A stretch of DNA of 64,000 nt, taken from contig JAPOVV010000054.1 of assembly GCA_026707945.1 (NCBI GenBank), positions 1 through 64,000 of the forward strand. The letters run 5' to 3'. How positions within the stretch are numbered: position 1 is the stretch's first letter; the number at the start of each line of letters is the position of its first letter. Below are positions 1-8,953 of this stretch, piece after piece. The notes below the pieces were generated by a model that was given only the letters and a program-made list of their open reading frames with translations, was not told the origin of the DNA and ran no database searches. Source of the DNA: Gammaproteobacteria bacterium (GTDB taxonomy: Bacteria; Pseudomonadota; Gammaproteobacteria; Pseudomonadales; Azotimanducaceae). The translations under genes and the position numbers were made by a program.

Positions 1-135
1 GGATGGCGATTGAATTCGGAGCTTTTGGATTATCGGAGTTTTCAACTCAGTCTTGACGCAACGTGGCGCGAGTCTTTCGACAAGCAAACCCCAATGGAAC
101 AAGGTGTGATGATCGAGAGCGTGATCCTTTGGTGA
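1..135 (+). CDS. 3' end of a probable outer-membrane beta-barrel protein
   Basis: An open frame runs in from the left edge and stops at a TGA at 133-135, giving the last 44 residues of a protein. The tail alternates polar and hydrophobic residues (DATWRESF, then VMIESVILW) and ends in an aromatic Trp. This is the usual C-terminal signature of outer-membrane beta-barrels recognised by the BAM machinery. The family cannot be named from so short a piece. A perfect hairpin at 293-322 lies downstream and may end this transcript. Confidence 0.5.
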   Translation, partial: GWRLNSELLDYRSFQLSLDATWRESFDKQTPMEQGVMIESVILW

Positions 136-292
136 GGCGGCATGTCTTGACTTAATCGAACGCGAGTGCGTTTGAGGACGCAGCTAATCCGAACTGTGTC
201 TAGGCACTCGCGTGGCTCCTGTAGAGCAAACTATGGGTGTTACGGGCAAGGGAAACGGAGACGGTCGGCGAAGGAAAACCGATCTTGGTAGA

Positions 293-328
293 GAGTCGAA
301 GTCGCATACGCGACTTCGACTCCTTTTG
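293..328 (+). terminator. Perfect 13-bp hairpin with short T run
   Basis: GAGTCGAAGTCGC (293-305) pairs perfectly with 310-322 around an ATAC loop and is followed by CTTTTG. This is a good rho-independent terminator for the rightward gene ending at 135. The leftward esterase gene ends at 395, so the hairpin also lies just past its stop, but there is no T run in that direction. Confidence 0.7.
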
Positions 329-394
329 TATACCGTTCCATAGAACGTTTGCTGTCCCGTATACTCGATTTGGGATGCAGGAAATCGTCAACTG

Positions 395-1540
395 CTAATC
401 GGAATCTTTTACTGGCAGAGAAGTACTCGGAAGTTCCGCGTAGTTTCGCTTCATAGCAGGGTCCTTATCCGCGAGCACTTTTAAGCTACCCCACGCGTGC
501 GCATGCAACGTAGGTCCTCTAGGACCATATAGATATTCGCTAAATTCAGGTGGCGGCGCTTCCCCCCGCGCTGCTCTTTCCCCAACTTGTGTCAGGAGTT
601 CCTGTTCACCCTCGTTGATAGGCAATGCGACAGGGTCTACTCGTCCGCCAGCCAGAGATTGAGCAAAAAAAGCGAGCATCTCCCGTAAGCGACCGGTCAT
701 TGATCCGCCGACATGGTCGGCCCACCGGACGAGGTGGTATTCGTGACGGATATCGTTATCCCACAGCACCCGATGAAGAAATTCAGCACCATCATGTAAA
801 TTAAGGTAGTCTTCATCGCCACACTCCAAGTAAATATTCAAGTTACTGTTCCGAATTGCCGCCGCATTGTCATGGACTTGACGTGCAGGATTGTCGGTGG
901 GTTGAAGCGCAGGAGCTGGACCTCGCGTCCATGTATTGCGTGTAAAGTTCGGTAGTTCCGTAAGCGTCGGCTCAATCGATGGTTCCATTGCACCAACCGC
1001 GAGATAACGGGTTGGGTTTCGGAATGCGCTCTTGAGCGCGCCGTAGCCACCCATCGAAATGCCGCCGATCATGACGCCGTCGCGGTCGGTTCGGGTGTGG
1101 TAACGACTTGCCATGGCAACAGGCAATTCGTCTTCGATGAACGTCTCCCACGTTCCGAGATACCCGCTGAAGGCCGACGTTGAGAAAGAGACGAACACCA
1201 TCGGTGGAATCACGTTCTGGTCGAGAAACTCATCAATGTAACGTTTGAGTTGGACTAGTTGGTGTCGGTCGCCTCCTCCCCCATGCAACCAGATAAGCAG
1301 TGGTAGTTGGGTTTCTGTTTCACGATCAAATTCGGGTGGTAATAGAACCGACATCGGGACCATAGCGTCTACTGCATCTGATTTCAGCTCGAACAGCTCA
1401 ACGCGCATTCCCGCTGCGGCGTCCGGTATCGGGTTTTCCAACGCGTATGACCCATGTGGGAATAACACTGTTAGCACCGTGATGAAGATAAGACGAATGA
1501 CATAACAACACAAAATAGTGGACCGAACTTTATTGAACAT
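395..1540 (-). CDS. Exported alpha/beta-hydrolase, esterase D/feruloyl esterase-like
   Basis: Probable secreted serine esterase. The frame is open to 1666, but the ATG at 1540 is preferred because it places a hydrophobic signal segment (residues about 6-32) at the N-terminus; the upstream extension is charged and unlike a leader. After the leader come a strand and oxyanion region (WLHGGGGDR), the nucleophile elbow GISMGGYG with catalytic Ser, a probable acid in CGDEDY and a catalytic His in RWADHVGG. This order is typical of the putative-esterase family (feruloyl esterase, antigen 85, esterase D). The substrate cannot be told from sequence. It lies 185 bp downstream of znuB on the same strand, so co-transcription is possible but not shown. 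Confidence 0.8.
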   Translation of the reverse strand: MFNKVRSTILCCYVIRLIFITVLTVLFPHGSYALENPIPDAAAGMRVELFELKSDAVDAMVPMSVLLPPEFDRETETQLPLLIWLHGGGGDRHQLVQLKRYIDEFLDQNVIPPMVFVSFSTSAFSGYLGTWETFIEDELPVAMASRYHTRTDRDGVMIGGISMGGYGALKSAFRNPTRYLAVGAMEPSIEPTLTELPNFTRNTWTRGPAPALQPTDNPARQVHDNAAAIRNSNLNIYLECGDEDYLNLHDGAEFLHRVLWDNDIRHEYHLVRWADHVGGSMTGRLREMLAFFAQSLAGGRVDPVALPINEGEQELLTQVGERAARGEAPPPEFSEYLYGPRGPTLHAHAWGSLKVLADKDPAMKRNYAELPSTSLPVKDSD

Positions 1541-1725
1541 ATAAAACGAATATAGTGGTGACGATTGAATAGTACATTCTCGGCCTTGTTTTCTCAGTTC
1601 AAGCAAGCAAGTTCTGTAAAGGACAATTTCACGGTGTGTTGATGACCGACGCGCACGTAGATCCAAGTAAGCCGGGCATACAGCGCCTTGCTGATTGCTA
1701 GATTAGATTCTGAACCTACGCAAAT

Positions 1726-2559
1726 TTACGATTCTTGACTTGGCGAACTTCCTTTGTTTCCTCGCCCTATCGGGAAATTGCCTAAGCGAGTTAACGCAAA
1801 CAGAATCATGAGAACGACAACCATGCTTGGACCGGCAGGCGTATCCCAGTAAAGCGAAGAGCCTAACCCACCAATTACCCCGATTGTGCCAGTCAAGGCT
1901 GCAAGTGCGGCCATGATTTCGGGGCTGATCGCAAATTTGCGTACGGTCGCTGCGGGGATGATGAGAAGCGCTACGATTAACAAGATTCCGACGATCTTAA
2001 CGGCACCCGCAATTAGGATCGCCATCAACAAACCGAAAAAGAGATTGGCGCGCTTAGGTTTCATCTCGGCGGTCTGCGCGAGATCTTCGCTAACAGTCGA
2101 CGTGAGCAGCTGCCGCCACAAAAACATCAAACATGCAAAGACCGCACCTCCTCCGATCCAGATCACCACCAAGTCGACGCGTGACACAGCGAGAATATCG
2201 CCGAACAACAAGGCTTCCAAATCCATACGCATATTCGGGAAGAATGACAAAACGACCAAACCGATTGCCAGTCCTCCGTGTGCCAGCAACCCCAGAAGCG
2301 TTTCAGTCGGAAGGTTCTCTGTACGATCTATGTAGTACATAACCACCACCACCGCGATCGACGAGATGAGGACTCCGAGCATAAAGTTGAAGTCGAAAAC
2401 GACGGCGATGGTGATGCCGAGTAATGCTGAATGAGCGATCGTTTCGCCGAAGTAGGCAAGTCGTCGCCAAACGACGAAACAACCCATCGGACCAGCGATT
2501 AAAGCAACGCCAATACCTGCGATCAGGGATCGTATAAGAAAATCGTCGAATAACGCCAT
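1726..2559 (-). CDS. znuB: Zinc ABC transporter permease ZnuB
   Basis: Inner-membrane permease of a high-affinity zinc importer, 277 residues with multiple hydrophobic helices (family ABC-3). The N-terminal stretch with GPMGCFVVWRRLAYFGETIAHSALLG is the conserved hallmark of ZnuB/MntB permeases. The last residues are polar and variable. It starts 29 bp after the end of the ATPase gene and is clearly in one operon with it and the TonB receptor upstream. The solute-binding subunit is encoded divergently at 6515. Zinc rather than manganese is inferred from the His-rich loop of that subunit. Confidence 0.92.
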   Translation of the reverse strand: MALFDDFLIRSLIAGIGVALIAGPMGCFVVWRRLAYFGETIAHSALLGITIAVVFDFNFMLGVLISSIAVVVVMYYIDRTENLPTETLLGLLAHGGLAIGLVVLSFFPNMRMDLEALLFGDILAVSRVDLVVIWIGGGAVFACLMFLWRQLLTSTVSEDLAQTAEMKPKRANLFFGLLMAILIAGAVKIVGILLIVALLIIPAATVRKFAISPEIMAALAALTGTIGVIGGLGSSLYWDTPAGPSMVVVLMILFALTRLGNFPIGRGNKGSSPSQES

Positions 2560-2588
2560 GGTCGATCTAACGACGTTGTGTATCTGCG

Positions 2589-3215
2589 CTAAGCAATGTC
2601 AATAACATCGTGTTCGTGAGGAACCAAGACCAGAAAATCGTCACCGGTGTCCATCGCCAGCTGCAAGTCGTGCGAGATGCACAGCACACCACACCCAAGT
2701 TCGTTGCGTATGCCGTCGATGACGTTGTGCAACTTATCTGCACCGGCGGCATCGACACCTTGCGCGGGCTCGTCAAGTAACAGCAGATCAGGGCGCGCTA
2801 GTAACGCTTGGGCGAGAAGGAGCCGTTGAAATTCGCCACCAGACAGCGTTGATACAAATGGATTGCCGAGGCGCTGCAAGCCGACTGCTGTCAACGCGTG
2901 ATCAATGTCCGCTTGCGCGTATCGTTTGGTTAAACGCAGTAAGCGCCGCATCGTGAGAGGTAAGGTCGGATTGATCTGAAGCCGTTGAGGTACGTAGCCA
3001 ACTTTCAATCCAGGTAAACGCTTGATTTCGCCTTCATCAAAAGTGATCAAGCCCAGTAGTGCTTTCGCGGTCGTCGATTTGCCAGCGCCATTCGCGCCGA
3101 TGATGTAGACCAATTGCCCACGAAGGACCTTGACGTCGACGTGCCGAACGAGCCAGCGGTTGGAACGATAGACGCCCATGTCGCGTGCCTCGATGAGTGG
3201 CTGGTCATCCACCAT
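2589..3215 (-). CDS. znuC: Zinc ABC transporter ATP-binding protein ZnuC
   Basis: ATPase that drives zinc import through ZnuB. The 208 residues hold the Walker A loop GANGAGKST (about residues 41-49), the Q-loop region GYVPQRLQINP, the ABC signature LSGGEFQR, Walker B LLLLDEPAQGVD and the switch His in CISHDLQLA. The protein is somewhat shorter than ZnuC of enteric bacteria (about 250), lacking the usual C-terminal extension. The start at 3215 is 47 bp after the receptor stop. Expected to work with ZnuB (1726-2559) and ZnuA (6515-7642). Confidence 0.93.
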   Translation of the reverse strand: MVDDQPLIEARDMGVYRSNRWLVRHVDVKVLRGQLVYIIGANGAGKSTTAKALLGLITFDEGEIKRLPGLKVGYVPQRLQINPTLPLTMRRLLRLTKRYAQADIDHALTAVGLQRLGNPFVSTLSGGEFQRLLLAQALLARPDLLLLDEPAQGVDAAGADKLHNVIDGIRNELGCGVLCISHDLQLAMDTGDDFLVLVPHEHDVIDIA

Positions 3216-3262
3216 GTCTTATCCGTCGCGACAATGAGACGACCACACGCGCGATTGGCAAA

Positions 3263-6200
3263 TCAAAGCAAATCTAAGATCAATCCAATGCGAACGTGAC
3301 GCGGTCGCTGATGCCATGATGGTAATCCAAAGTTTGGATTAGGTCGCCTCCCGTAGATCTGCGACGTGTCGTTGTAGTCGAGGACAGCGCTCTCATTGAA
3401 TACGTTAAAAACATCCAGCTTGACGGTCAATTTAGAACGACCGATGTTCTGCGTATAGCGAAGTCCCGCATCGATTCGATGGATGCTGTCGGTACGACCA
3501 AGCGCGCCGCGCGGACTAGGTTGACTTTCGTTGAAGAACGATATAGGTCCGTACAGACCAGCCCAAAAATCCGTTGGATGATAGGCAAATGCATTACGCG
3601 GGCGTCCGTCCGATAAACTCCAGGCAAAGCTCGCTTGGAGATTTTCGCGAGCTCTCCATACACCAAATAGTTTCACACTATGCCGCCGGTCGTTCGGCAG
3701 ATTACCTTCGGCACCGTCGGTCAAACCAAGGAAGTCCCATTGTGCTGACACGCCGGTCCAATGACCACCTCGATCTAAGTCCGTTCGTGCTAGACCTTCA
3801 TGATTACCGTAGCTGTGCGACCACGTATAGCTGCCGCGTAGATATAGCTTGCGTGACAATTTCTTGTCGACGAACATTTCCAATGCATGGTATTGGCGCT
3901 TGGGTTTAGGGAAGCGTAGTTCTTCAGCGCTAAATTCCAGTCGTTCGGCGACGCCATCTCCGTCCCAATCATGGATGACTGTGACATCGTGCCCAGGATT
4001 CGTCAAGTAGTAGTTCATGTTCCATCCGCCTCCACGGCCACCGAGGAACGGAAGGAGCGCGATATCCTCGATCGTTTCTTTTAACGTTCGATTGGTGTAG
4101 TCCACGCCAGCTAGAAAATCGTTGGGGAAATCTCGCGAATAGCCGATCGTGAATTCTTGCTGGTACATCGATTTCAAGTTCGGGTCAACAATTTTCGAAG
4201 CTTGAGGTGGCGAGCCATCCTTGTACACCATGGTCGGTCCTAGCTGCATGCCGAAATCCACAGAACCGTCGTCTTTGATGTCGCTTGCGAGGGTGTAGAA
4301 CGACCGTTGAAACAGATAGGACGTCCCGATCCCTTGACTAACCGCATTGGGTAACGGCATGTGGTAGTGCGATAGACTGGCTACGAGCGAGCCATGTTCG
4401 CCGAGCTCAAAGGCAGCCGCGATACGGGGCGCCCATTGATCATCTATTCGTACAAGCGGGTCGCCCGCAGACGTACTGAGTTCAAATCGTTCATGGCGCA
4501 AACCGATCCGAATATTCAATCTATCGTTCACGAGCCATTCGTCTTCGATGTAGAAAGACGCGCTTCGGTCTTCGAACTTCCCACCGCCGTGAAATTCAGA
4601 AAGCTGAACGATTTCGGTTATGCCATTCGGAACAGGTGTTCGATTGCGGAGGAGTTCGCCCGGTTCAACGTTGAAGTAGAAGTACAGACGATTGTCGGGT
4701 CCTGAATATCCAAAGTGATTGTTGGTTGTGTTGTTTTCGCGATCAAAACCGAACGTCAAAATGTGGTTATCGTTGACAACGTACTCGGCGTCGACGCGAG
4801 TTGCACGGCGTAAATCGTCGCGCGACGATGTGGTGCGATTCACCCAACATCCGATTTCAGAATATCGTCGATCATCGCGGTTGTCGTACGCGGCAGGACA
4901 GATTTCATCGGCGGGATGCGAGTTGTTGTACTCATACGAATTGGTACCGGCGACGACTGACACAGCGAGCTGATCGGTCAACGATCCAACGTAACGAAGT
5001 ATCACGTTGTCACCGCCTCGGTCGAGATCGAGAAAACGGTAGCGCTCGCCGACCGTGTTTGTTGTTTCGTGCCAGCGAAAGTTGCTTCGTTTTGTGCGTG
5101 TCTCGTCCGAGAAGGAAGTCATGCTGACACGATGGTCTTCGTGTACGTCCCAATCGAGCTTGGCGCCTAGAAACGGATCGTTGCTGTCGGTAACGATTAA
5201 CGTGCCGTATTCGCTGTAGCCCGCTTGAAAATCTCGTCTTTCTTCACGTTGCCCCTCATATATACCGTAGATGTAGAGCTTGTCGTGAATTAGCGGGCCA
5301 GCGACGGAAAAAAAGCCTTCGTGTGACGTCGCTTCATCTAACGAGGACGAGGAACTGTATCGGGAATTAGCGCGCCTATCTTCGATATCTGGACTCGTAC
5401 CTTGCAATCCGACCGGTTCAGTGAAATAGCCAATGCGCATCTTCCACTCGTTCGTGCCGCCCTTGGTAACCGCGTTCACCATACCGCCGGTAGTACGCCC
5501 GAACTGTGCACGCAAACCACCGGTGACCATTTGCACTTGATCGTAGAACTCAAACGGCAATACGCTTGCGCCGAGTCCGTTAGCTAAATTCGATACGTTC
5601 ATACCGTCGACGTAGTAGACGTTTTCAGCTATTGAAGAACCGTGAATGGAGACCAAACCGGTGTCGGTTGTGCGAAACGGACCGAGCGGATTCCGGCGCG
5701 ACGAAAACTGCGAATCACCTAGTACTGCGCCCGGTGCCATATTGATCACGGCATTCACATCACGCGCGATCGGTAGTTGATCGATTTCTTCTGCGTTGAA
5801 CGCAGTATTGATTTCGCCGAACGATCCTTGCAGGTCACTGTCGCGACTACCCGTCACGAGTACTTCTTCCATCGAGGAGGCATTCGCGCGGTTTCGCCCA
5901 AGGTTGGACTCGGACATATCCAAATCGGCTCGCGTGCCTTCGCCAATAACGATTCTGACAGTTTTGAGTAGAAATTTGAGATCCGCGGTTGAAGCGAGCA
6001 CGTCGTAGTTTCCGGGAGGAAGCTGCGTGATCCGATATGTTCCAGTATCAGATGCGATGACCGTGCGGGTCAACCCGGTGTCTAAATGTTCCACCGTGAC
6101 TTTAGTGCCGGCGATAGGCTCGCCTTCGTCTAACGTGACGCCGAAAAGAAAACCGTTAGCGAGTTGATCCGCACCGAGCGAGTTACTTAGCATCGTCACG

Positions 6201-6292
6201 AAAGCGACAAGGCAAGGAAGGACTATGCGCTTCAGCAATGAAACTAGATTCATGTTGGTGAGGCAATGATTGAAACAGAACTGAGTATGCAA
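3263..6292 (-). CDS. TonB-dependent receptor, Oar-like, in the zinc operon
   Basis: Outer-membrane active-transport receptor of 1009 residues. The ATG at 6292 gives a long polar N-terminus; the ATG at 6253 (MNLVSLLKR) gives a classic signal peptide ending near SLGA and is the likelier start. A carboxypeptidase-regulatory-like beta-sandwich follows (about residues 48-120, with LPPGNYDVLAS), then the plug beginning EEVLVTGSR with VYYVDGMNVSNL and GGMVNAVTKGGTN, and a large barrel. It is first in a leftward operon with znuC and znuB. By context it imports zinc or a zinc-chelating molecule, but Oar-type receptors can also take up peptides or sugars, so the substrate is inference. Confidence 0.9.
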   Translation of the reverse strand: MHTQFCFNHCLTNMNLVSLLKRIVLPCLVAFVTMLSNSLGADQLANGFLFGVTLDEGEPIAGTKVTVEHLDTGLTRTVIASDTGTYRITQLPPGNYDVLASTADLKFLLKTVRIVIGEGTRADLDMSESNLGRNRANASSMEEVLVTGSRDSDLQGSFGEINTAFNAEEIDQLPIARDVNAVINMAPGAVLGDSQFSSRRNPLGPFRTTDTGLVSIHGSSIAENVYYVDGMNVSNLANGLGASVLPFEFYDQVQMVTGGLRAQFGRTTGGMVNAVTKGGTNEWKMRIGYFTEPVGLQGTSPDIEDRRANSRYSSSSSLDEATSHEGFFSVAGPLIHDKLYIYGIYEGQREERRDFQAGYSEYGTLIVTDSNDPFLGAKLDWDVHEDHRVSMTSFSDETRTKRSNFRWHETTNTVGERYRFLDLDRGGDNVILRYVGSLTDQLAVSVVAGTNSYEYNNSHPADEICPAAYDNRDDRRYSEIGCWVNRTTSSRDDLRRATRVDAEYVVNDNHILTFGFDRENNTTNNHFGYSGPDNRLYFYFNVEPGELLRNRTPVPNGITEIVQLSEFHGGGKFEDRSASFYIEDEWLVNDRLNIRIGLRHERFELSTSAGDPLVRIDDQWAPRIAAAFELGEHGSLVASLSHYHMPLPNAVSQGIGTSYLFQRSFYTLASDIKDDGSVDFGMQLGPTMVYKDGSPPQASKIVDPNLKSMYQQEFTIGYSRDFPNDFLAGVDYTNRTLKETIEDIALLPFLGGRGGGWNMNYYLTNPGHDVTVIHDWDGDGVAERLEFSAEELRFPKPKRQYHALEMFVDKKLSRKLYLRGSYTWSHSYGNHEGLARTDLDRGGHWTGVSAQWDFLGLTDGAEGNLPNDRRHSVKLFGVWRARENLQASFAWSLSDGRPRNAFAYHPTDFWAGLYGPISFFNESQPSPRGALGRTDSIHRIDAGLRYTQNIGRSKLTVKLDVFNVFNESAVLDYNDTSQIYGRRPNPNFGLPSWHQRPRHVRIGLILDLL

Positions 6293-6514
6293 GAATTTGA
6301 CCTAAACTCGTAAATCACATCGGTAACATCTGTGTGCGTAGCGGCGCATATTGCTCGTTTTCCCTAAAGTCGAATTTTCTTTATATGCGCCCTGAATATT
6401 CGTGGTAGCTTTTACCACTTGCGGCGCTAAGCACTTCTGACTTTCTGGGGATCGCTTTCTGTTTCCATTTAAGCCGATTACTAAGAATTCGGTAACCATA
6501 AGGGAATCGCGCAC
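6293..6514. promoter_or_regulatory. Divergent control region of the zinc-uptake genes
   Basis: This 222-bp gap separates the leftward receptor-znuC-znuB operon from rightward znuA and must hold both promoters. A perfect inverted repeat, GTGGTA-5 nt-TACCAC, sits at 6402-6418 near its middle and is a candidate operator. A second AT-rich palindrome GTTATAAC at 6519-6526 lies just inside the annotated znuA start and resembles half of a Zur box. Zur control is expected from family knowledge, but neither site is a clear match to the enterobacterial Zur consensus. Confidence 0.4.
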
Positions 6515-7642
6515 ATGGGTTATAACGTTAGAACACAATACGTTGAGCATTCGCAACGACAAAAAATTCAATTGATTGTTTACTACTTTCGTTACATTGC
6601 GACGAGCGTCTCACTGACGCTGATGCTGCACATGGGTCACGCTGCGCAAGCAAACGACGAATTGGTCGTTGTCGCTAGTATCAAACCGGTTCATTCCATT
6701 GTGAGCGCCATCATGGAAGGGGTAGGTGAACCGCATCTGATTATGAAAGGCACATCATCGCCTCACACGTTCAATCTGCGCCCATCGGATGCACGTGCGC
6801 TCGATCGTTCGGATGTCGTTTTCCAGATCGGTCAGGCTATGGAAGCATCCTTGGCGGACATCATGTGGACATTGGCGGCTCGTGCCGAAATCGTCTCACT
6901 GTCGCACGCAACGAAGTTGGTGAAACTGTCGTATCGAGAAGGTGGCGTCTTTGAACCGCACGATCACGATCATGGTCACTCGAGTCATACCGTTGGTGGA
7001 GTGCCTACACCCTCAAACACAAACGATGCGAGGCATGATGCTGACCATGGACACGACGACGAGGAGGTCCATGAGGATGCATCGATTCACGAACACTTGC
7101 TGGAAGACGAGGTCGATGAAACATTCGACATGCACATTTGGTTGGATCCGGAGAATGGCAGAGTGATCGCGGAGGTCGTCGCTTCTGTACTTGCGAACCA
7201 CGATGCTGAAAACAGTGACACGTATGCCATTAATCTCAAGAAATTCCTTGCCAAAATGGACGCCCTAGAGTCCGAACTTCAAGGTGATCTTGAAGCGCTA
7301 GACGACCGCCCATTTATCGCGTTTCACGATGCCTACCGCTATTTCGAGGACCGCTTTAACCTCTTGGCAGTCGGTTCAGCGGTTGTTGTGCCTGGACGCT
7401 CGGCTGGCGCTCGCAGAATTCAGGAGCTTCGGCAAAAAATCAATGAATTGAATGTAGTCTGCGTTTTCTCAGAACCGCAATTCGATGAACAGTTGATTTT
7501 GACCATCGTAGAAGACACGAACGCGAAAGTAGGTGTGTTGGACCCACTAGGGTCAAGCTTGGAAGATGGAACAACGCTTTACCCCGCTCTCTTGCGCGAC
7601 ATGGGCGATTCTTTCCGAGATTGTCTAAAGCCCGTGACTTGA
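6515..7642 (+). CDS. znuA: Zinc ABC transporter substrate-binding protein ZnuA
   Basis: Periplasmic zinc-binding subunit, 375 residues, cluster A-I fold. The N-terminus is long; a hydrophobic segment ending in GHAAQA before NDELVV is the probable signal peptide, so cleavage near residue 46 is expected. Diagnostic parts are VVASIKPVHSIVSAIM, the first His ligand in SSPHTFNLRP, a His/Asp-rich metal loop (roughly residues 148-195, with HDHDHGHSSH and HDADHGHDDE), the ligand region MHIWLDPENG, FHDAYRYFE, and a C-terminal VLDPLG. The charged loop is typical of zinc rather than manganese binders. It is divergent from the receptor and permease genes. Confidence 0.93.
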   Translation: MGYNVRTQYVEHSQRQKIQLIVYYFRYIATSVSLTLMLHMGHAAQANDELVVVASIKPVHSIVSAIMEGVGEPHLIMKGTSSPHTFNLRPSDARALDRSDVVFQIGQAMEASLADIMWTLAARAEIVSLSHATKLVKLSYREGGVFEPHDHDHGHSSHTVGGVPTPSNTNDARHDADHGHDDEEVHEDASIHEHLLEDEVDETFDMHIWLDPENGRVIAEVVASVLANHDAENSDTYAINLKKFLAKMDALESELQGDLEALDDRPFIAFHDAYRYFEDRFNLLAVGSAVVVPGRSAGARRIQELRQKINELNVVCVFSEPQFDEQLILTIVEDTNAKVGVLDPLGSSLEDGTTLYPALLRDMGDSFRDCLKPVT

Positions 7643-8104
7643 ATGTGATTTGAGGTACTTCGCCAAAATCTGCGCGCAGTGAAGCGCATTCGAGTTAAGT
7701 CGGTTCAACCGCTTAGTCCGTAAGCGCGTCGGCTAGCAACTAAGACTTAGCGCCGTCTTCGCCCTCAACTTCGTTTTAAACCACGACGATAAAGAGCTAA
7801 ATCCGTACATTCGATGTTTCGTTTTATCGCGTTGACGATACATATCTTCACTAAGTTTGCCGCGTTCATTTGTTGAGTCCTAAATTACGGAGCCGTCTCT
7901 GATTGTGTCCGATTGTTTTTACAGAGCATCTTTACGTCTGGTTGATATTTATGTGCTTGTAGCGGAATCGGCAAAGCCATATCACATCGCACATTTTCGC
8001 GCGACGCAACAGGTTGAGTTGCATACGCGAAAAATGCCACAAAAAAGAGTCGTTTAGATTGCCAAAACGAGCCTTGAAACGATGTGGGAAGATGTCTGTA
8101 TGTG
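7643..8104. other. Intergenic stretch without a recognised gene
   Basis: Both strands carry only short overlapping frames without family resemblance or a convincing ribosome binding site. No strong terminator is evident after znuA. Homology to the second leader copy begins just after this stretch. Confidence 0.5.
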
Positions 8105-8572
8105 GTACATCGTCTGAACGTCTCACCACGCACATTTGGGATGACTATCAGACAGACTCGCCTTTCCGTTCACCTACATGCTCGCTATCGCGCGGCATGC
8201 AGATGAATGAAGGGTTTACCGATATCGTGGCCGCTACGGATTTAGCGGCTTAGATGCCACCAGGTACTGAGACCGGCATACAGCATGGCACCTTTTAAGG
8301 TGTCTTGTGTACCTCGATTTAAAGTCGTCGACTCTTTTTGAGTCGGCTAAACCCATCTGGGGAGCGATCTCCAGTGGGGGTGTTGTTTCCCTGCAAATAG
8401 GAGGACAACACTATCTTGACTTTTCACGTCGTTCCGTTTCGACGGAACATTTCGTTCAAGCGCGACCTGTCGCGCGTGACGAATTTACCTTCGCGCATTG
8501 CTGAGCAATTGGTTATGCGCCCGTCGCGTTTTGATCTTACAATGCTCCGTAGAGTAGCCGTGGAGGTGTGTC
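8105..8572 (+). ncRNA. Structured leader RNA, copy 1
   Basis: About 470 nt almost repeated at 10188-10658, in both cases directly upstream of a coiled-coil membrane protein gene. Hairpins shared by both copies are: GCCGCTA/TAGCGGC (8230-8249); CGACTC-TTTTT-GAGTCG (8329-8345); a long stem CCCA + CTGGGGA / TCTCCAG + TGGG capped by a GNRA loop GCGA (8352-8378); GTGTTGT/ACAACAC (8380-8411), which encloses an AGGAGG Shine-Dalgarno; a UUCG-capped 7-bp stem (8431-8448); GCGCGA-CCTG-TCGCGC (8460-8475) and GCGCAT/ATGCGC (8493-8520). Changes between copies preserve pairing (see findings). It matches no riboswitch or RNA family I recognise. It may act as a cis-regulatory leader or an independent RNA. 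Confidence 0.6.
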
Positions 8573-8586
8573 ATGATGTCGCTTAA
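8416..8586 (+). CDS. Possible small leader protein, copy 1 (TTG start)
   Basis: A 56-codon frame beginning TTG-ACT-TTT-CAC overlaps the start of the coiled-coil gene by 14 nt and ends at a TAA at 8584-8586. The same frame is open in the second module (10499-10672), where it starts with ATG. Over the first 35 codons several differences between the copies are synonymous (AAG/AAA, CTG/TTA, CGC/CGA, TCG/TCA) or conservative (Asp/Glu). An AGGAGG lies at 8399-8404. The later codons diverge freely, and RNA stem conservation could explain part of the pattern, so coding status is uncertain. Confidence 0.35.
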   Translation: MTFHVVPFRRNISFKRDLSRVTNLPSRIAEQLVMRPSRFDLTMLRRVAVEVCHDVA

Positions 8587-8887
8587 TAGCGCCGACGCAC
8601 TTCGTCGGAAGTTGGAGGACGAACACGACTTCAACGCCGAACAGGGTAATGGCACATTGATGATTGTGGACGCAATGGTCGAAAACGGATTTGATCGCAT
8701 GGCGCAGGAAATTGCGTCGTTGCGTTCAGACATGGCCAAGGACATAACGTCTCTTCGTTCAGATATGGATGCACGATTCAATGTAATCGACGATCGTTTG
8801 AAAAACATTGAAAACTGGTTACCGTACAAGAGTGCGCTCCTTATGATCGCTGTGGTCGCCGCGTATGCTGCGATCTTCGGTACATAA
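8573..8887 (+). CDS. Small coiled-coil protein with C-terminal membrane anchor, copy 1
   Basis: A 104-residue protein of unknown function. ATG-ATG at 8573/8576 follows a GGAGGTG (8562-8568) at good spacing. The N-terminal block (SADALRRKLEDEHDFNAEQ, then GTLMIVD) is nearly identical to the paralogue at 10659. A helical coiled-coil region with repeated LRSDM units follows (about residues 47-75), then a C-terminal hydrophobic helix (about 86-102). It looks like a tail-anchored or type II membrane protein able to oligomerise. The coiled coil is much shorter than in copy 2. It sits between the structured leader and a terminal hairpin, forming a self-contained module. Confidence 0.75.
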   Translation: MMSLNSADALRRKLEDEHDFNAEQGNGTLMIVDAMVENGFDRMAQEIASLRSDMAKDITSLRSDMDARFNVIDDRLKNIENWLPYKSALLMIAVVAAYAAIFGT

Positions 8888-8923
8888 CCTGATTCGATGA
8901 TGTTTCTGAGTTAGTCTGTTCAC

Positions 8924-8953
8924 CTCGCGCCTGGGTCGTAGACCCAGGTGCGA
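8924..8953 (+). terminator. Terminal hairpin of module 1
   Basis: CGCGCCTGGGTC (8926-8937) pairs with GACCCAGGTGCG (8941-8952) around a GTA loop, with one G-U pair. The sequence after it has no long T run. The same hairpin with compensatory changes closes module 2 at 11148-11178, so it is a conserved part of the repeated unit, either a terminator or an RNA 3' end. Confidence 0.6.

Noticed and set aside
200-391. 63-codon leftward ORF beside the esterase gene
   Set aside because: It covers the perfect terminator hairpin, whose palindrome makes an open frame by chance.
8307-8504. 65-codon ORF crossing the leader of module 1
   Set aside because: It runs through the conserved hairpins in a frame that differs from the small ORF shared by both modules, and has no ribosome binding site.
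8105-8572. Leader considered as a known c-di-GMP or cobalamin riboswitch
   Set aside because: The GNRA-capped stem is present, but the conserved cores of those classes are not found.
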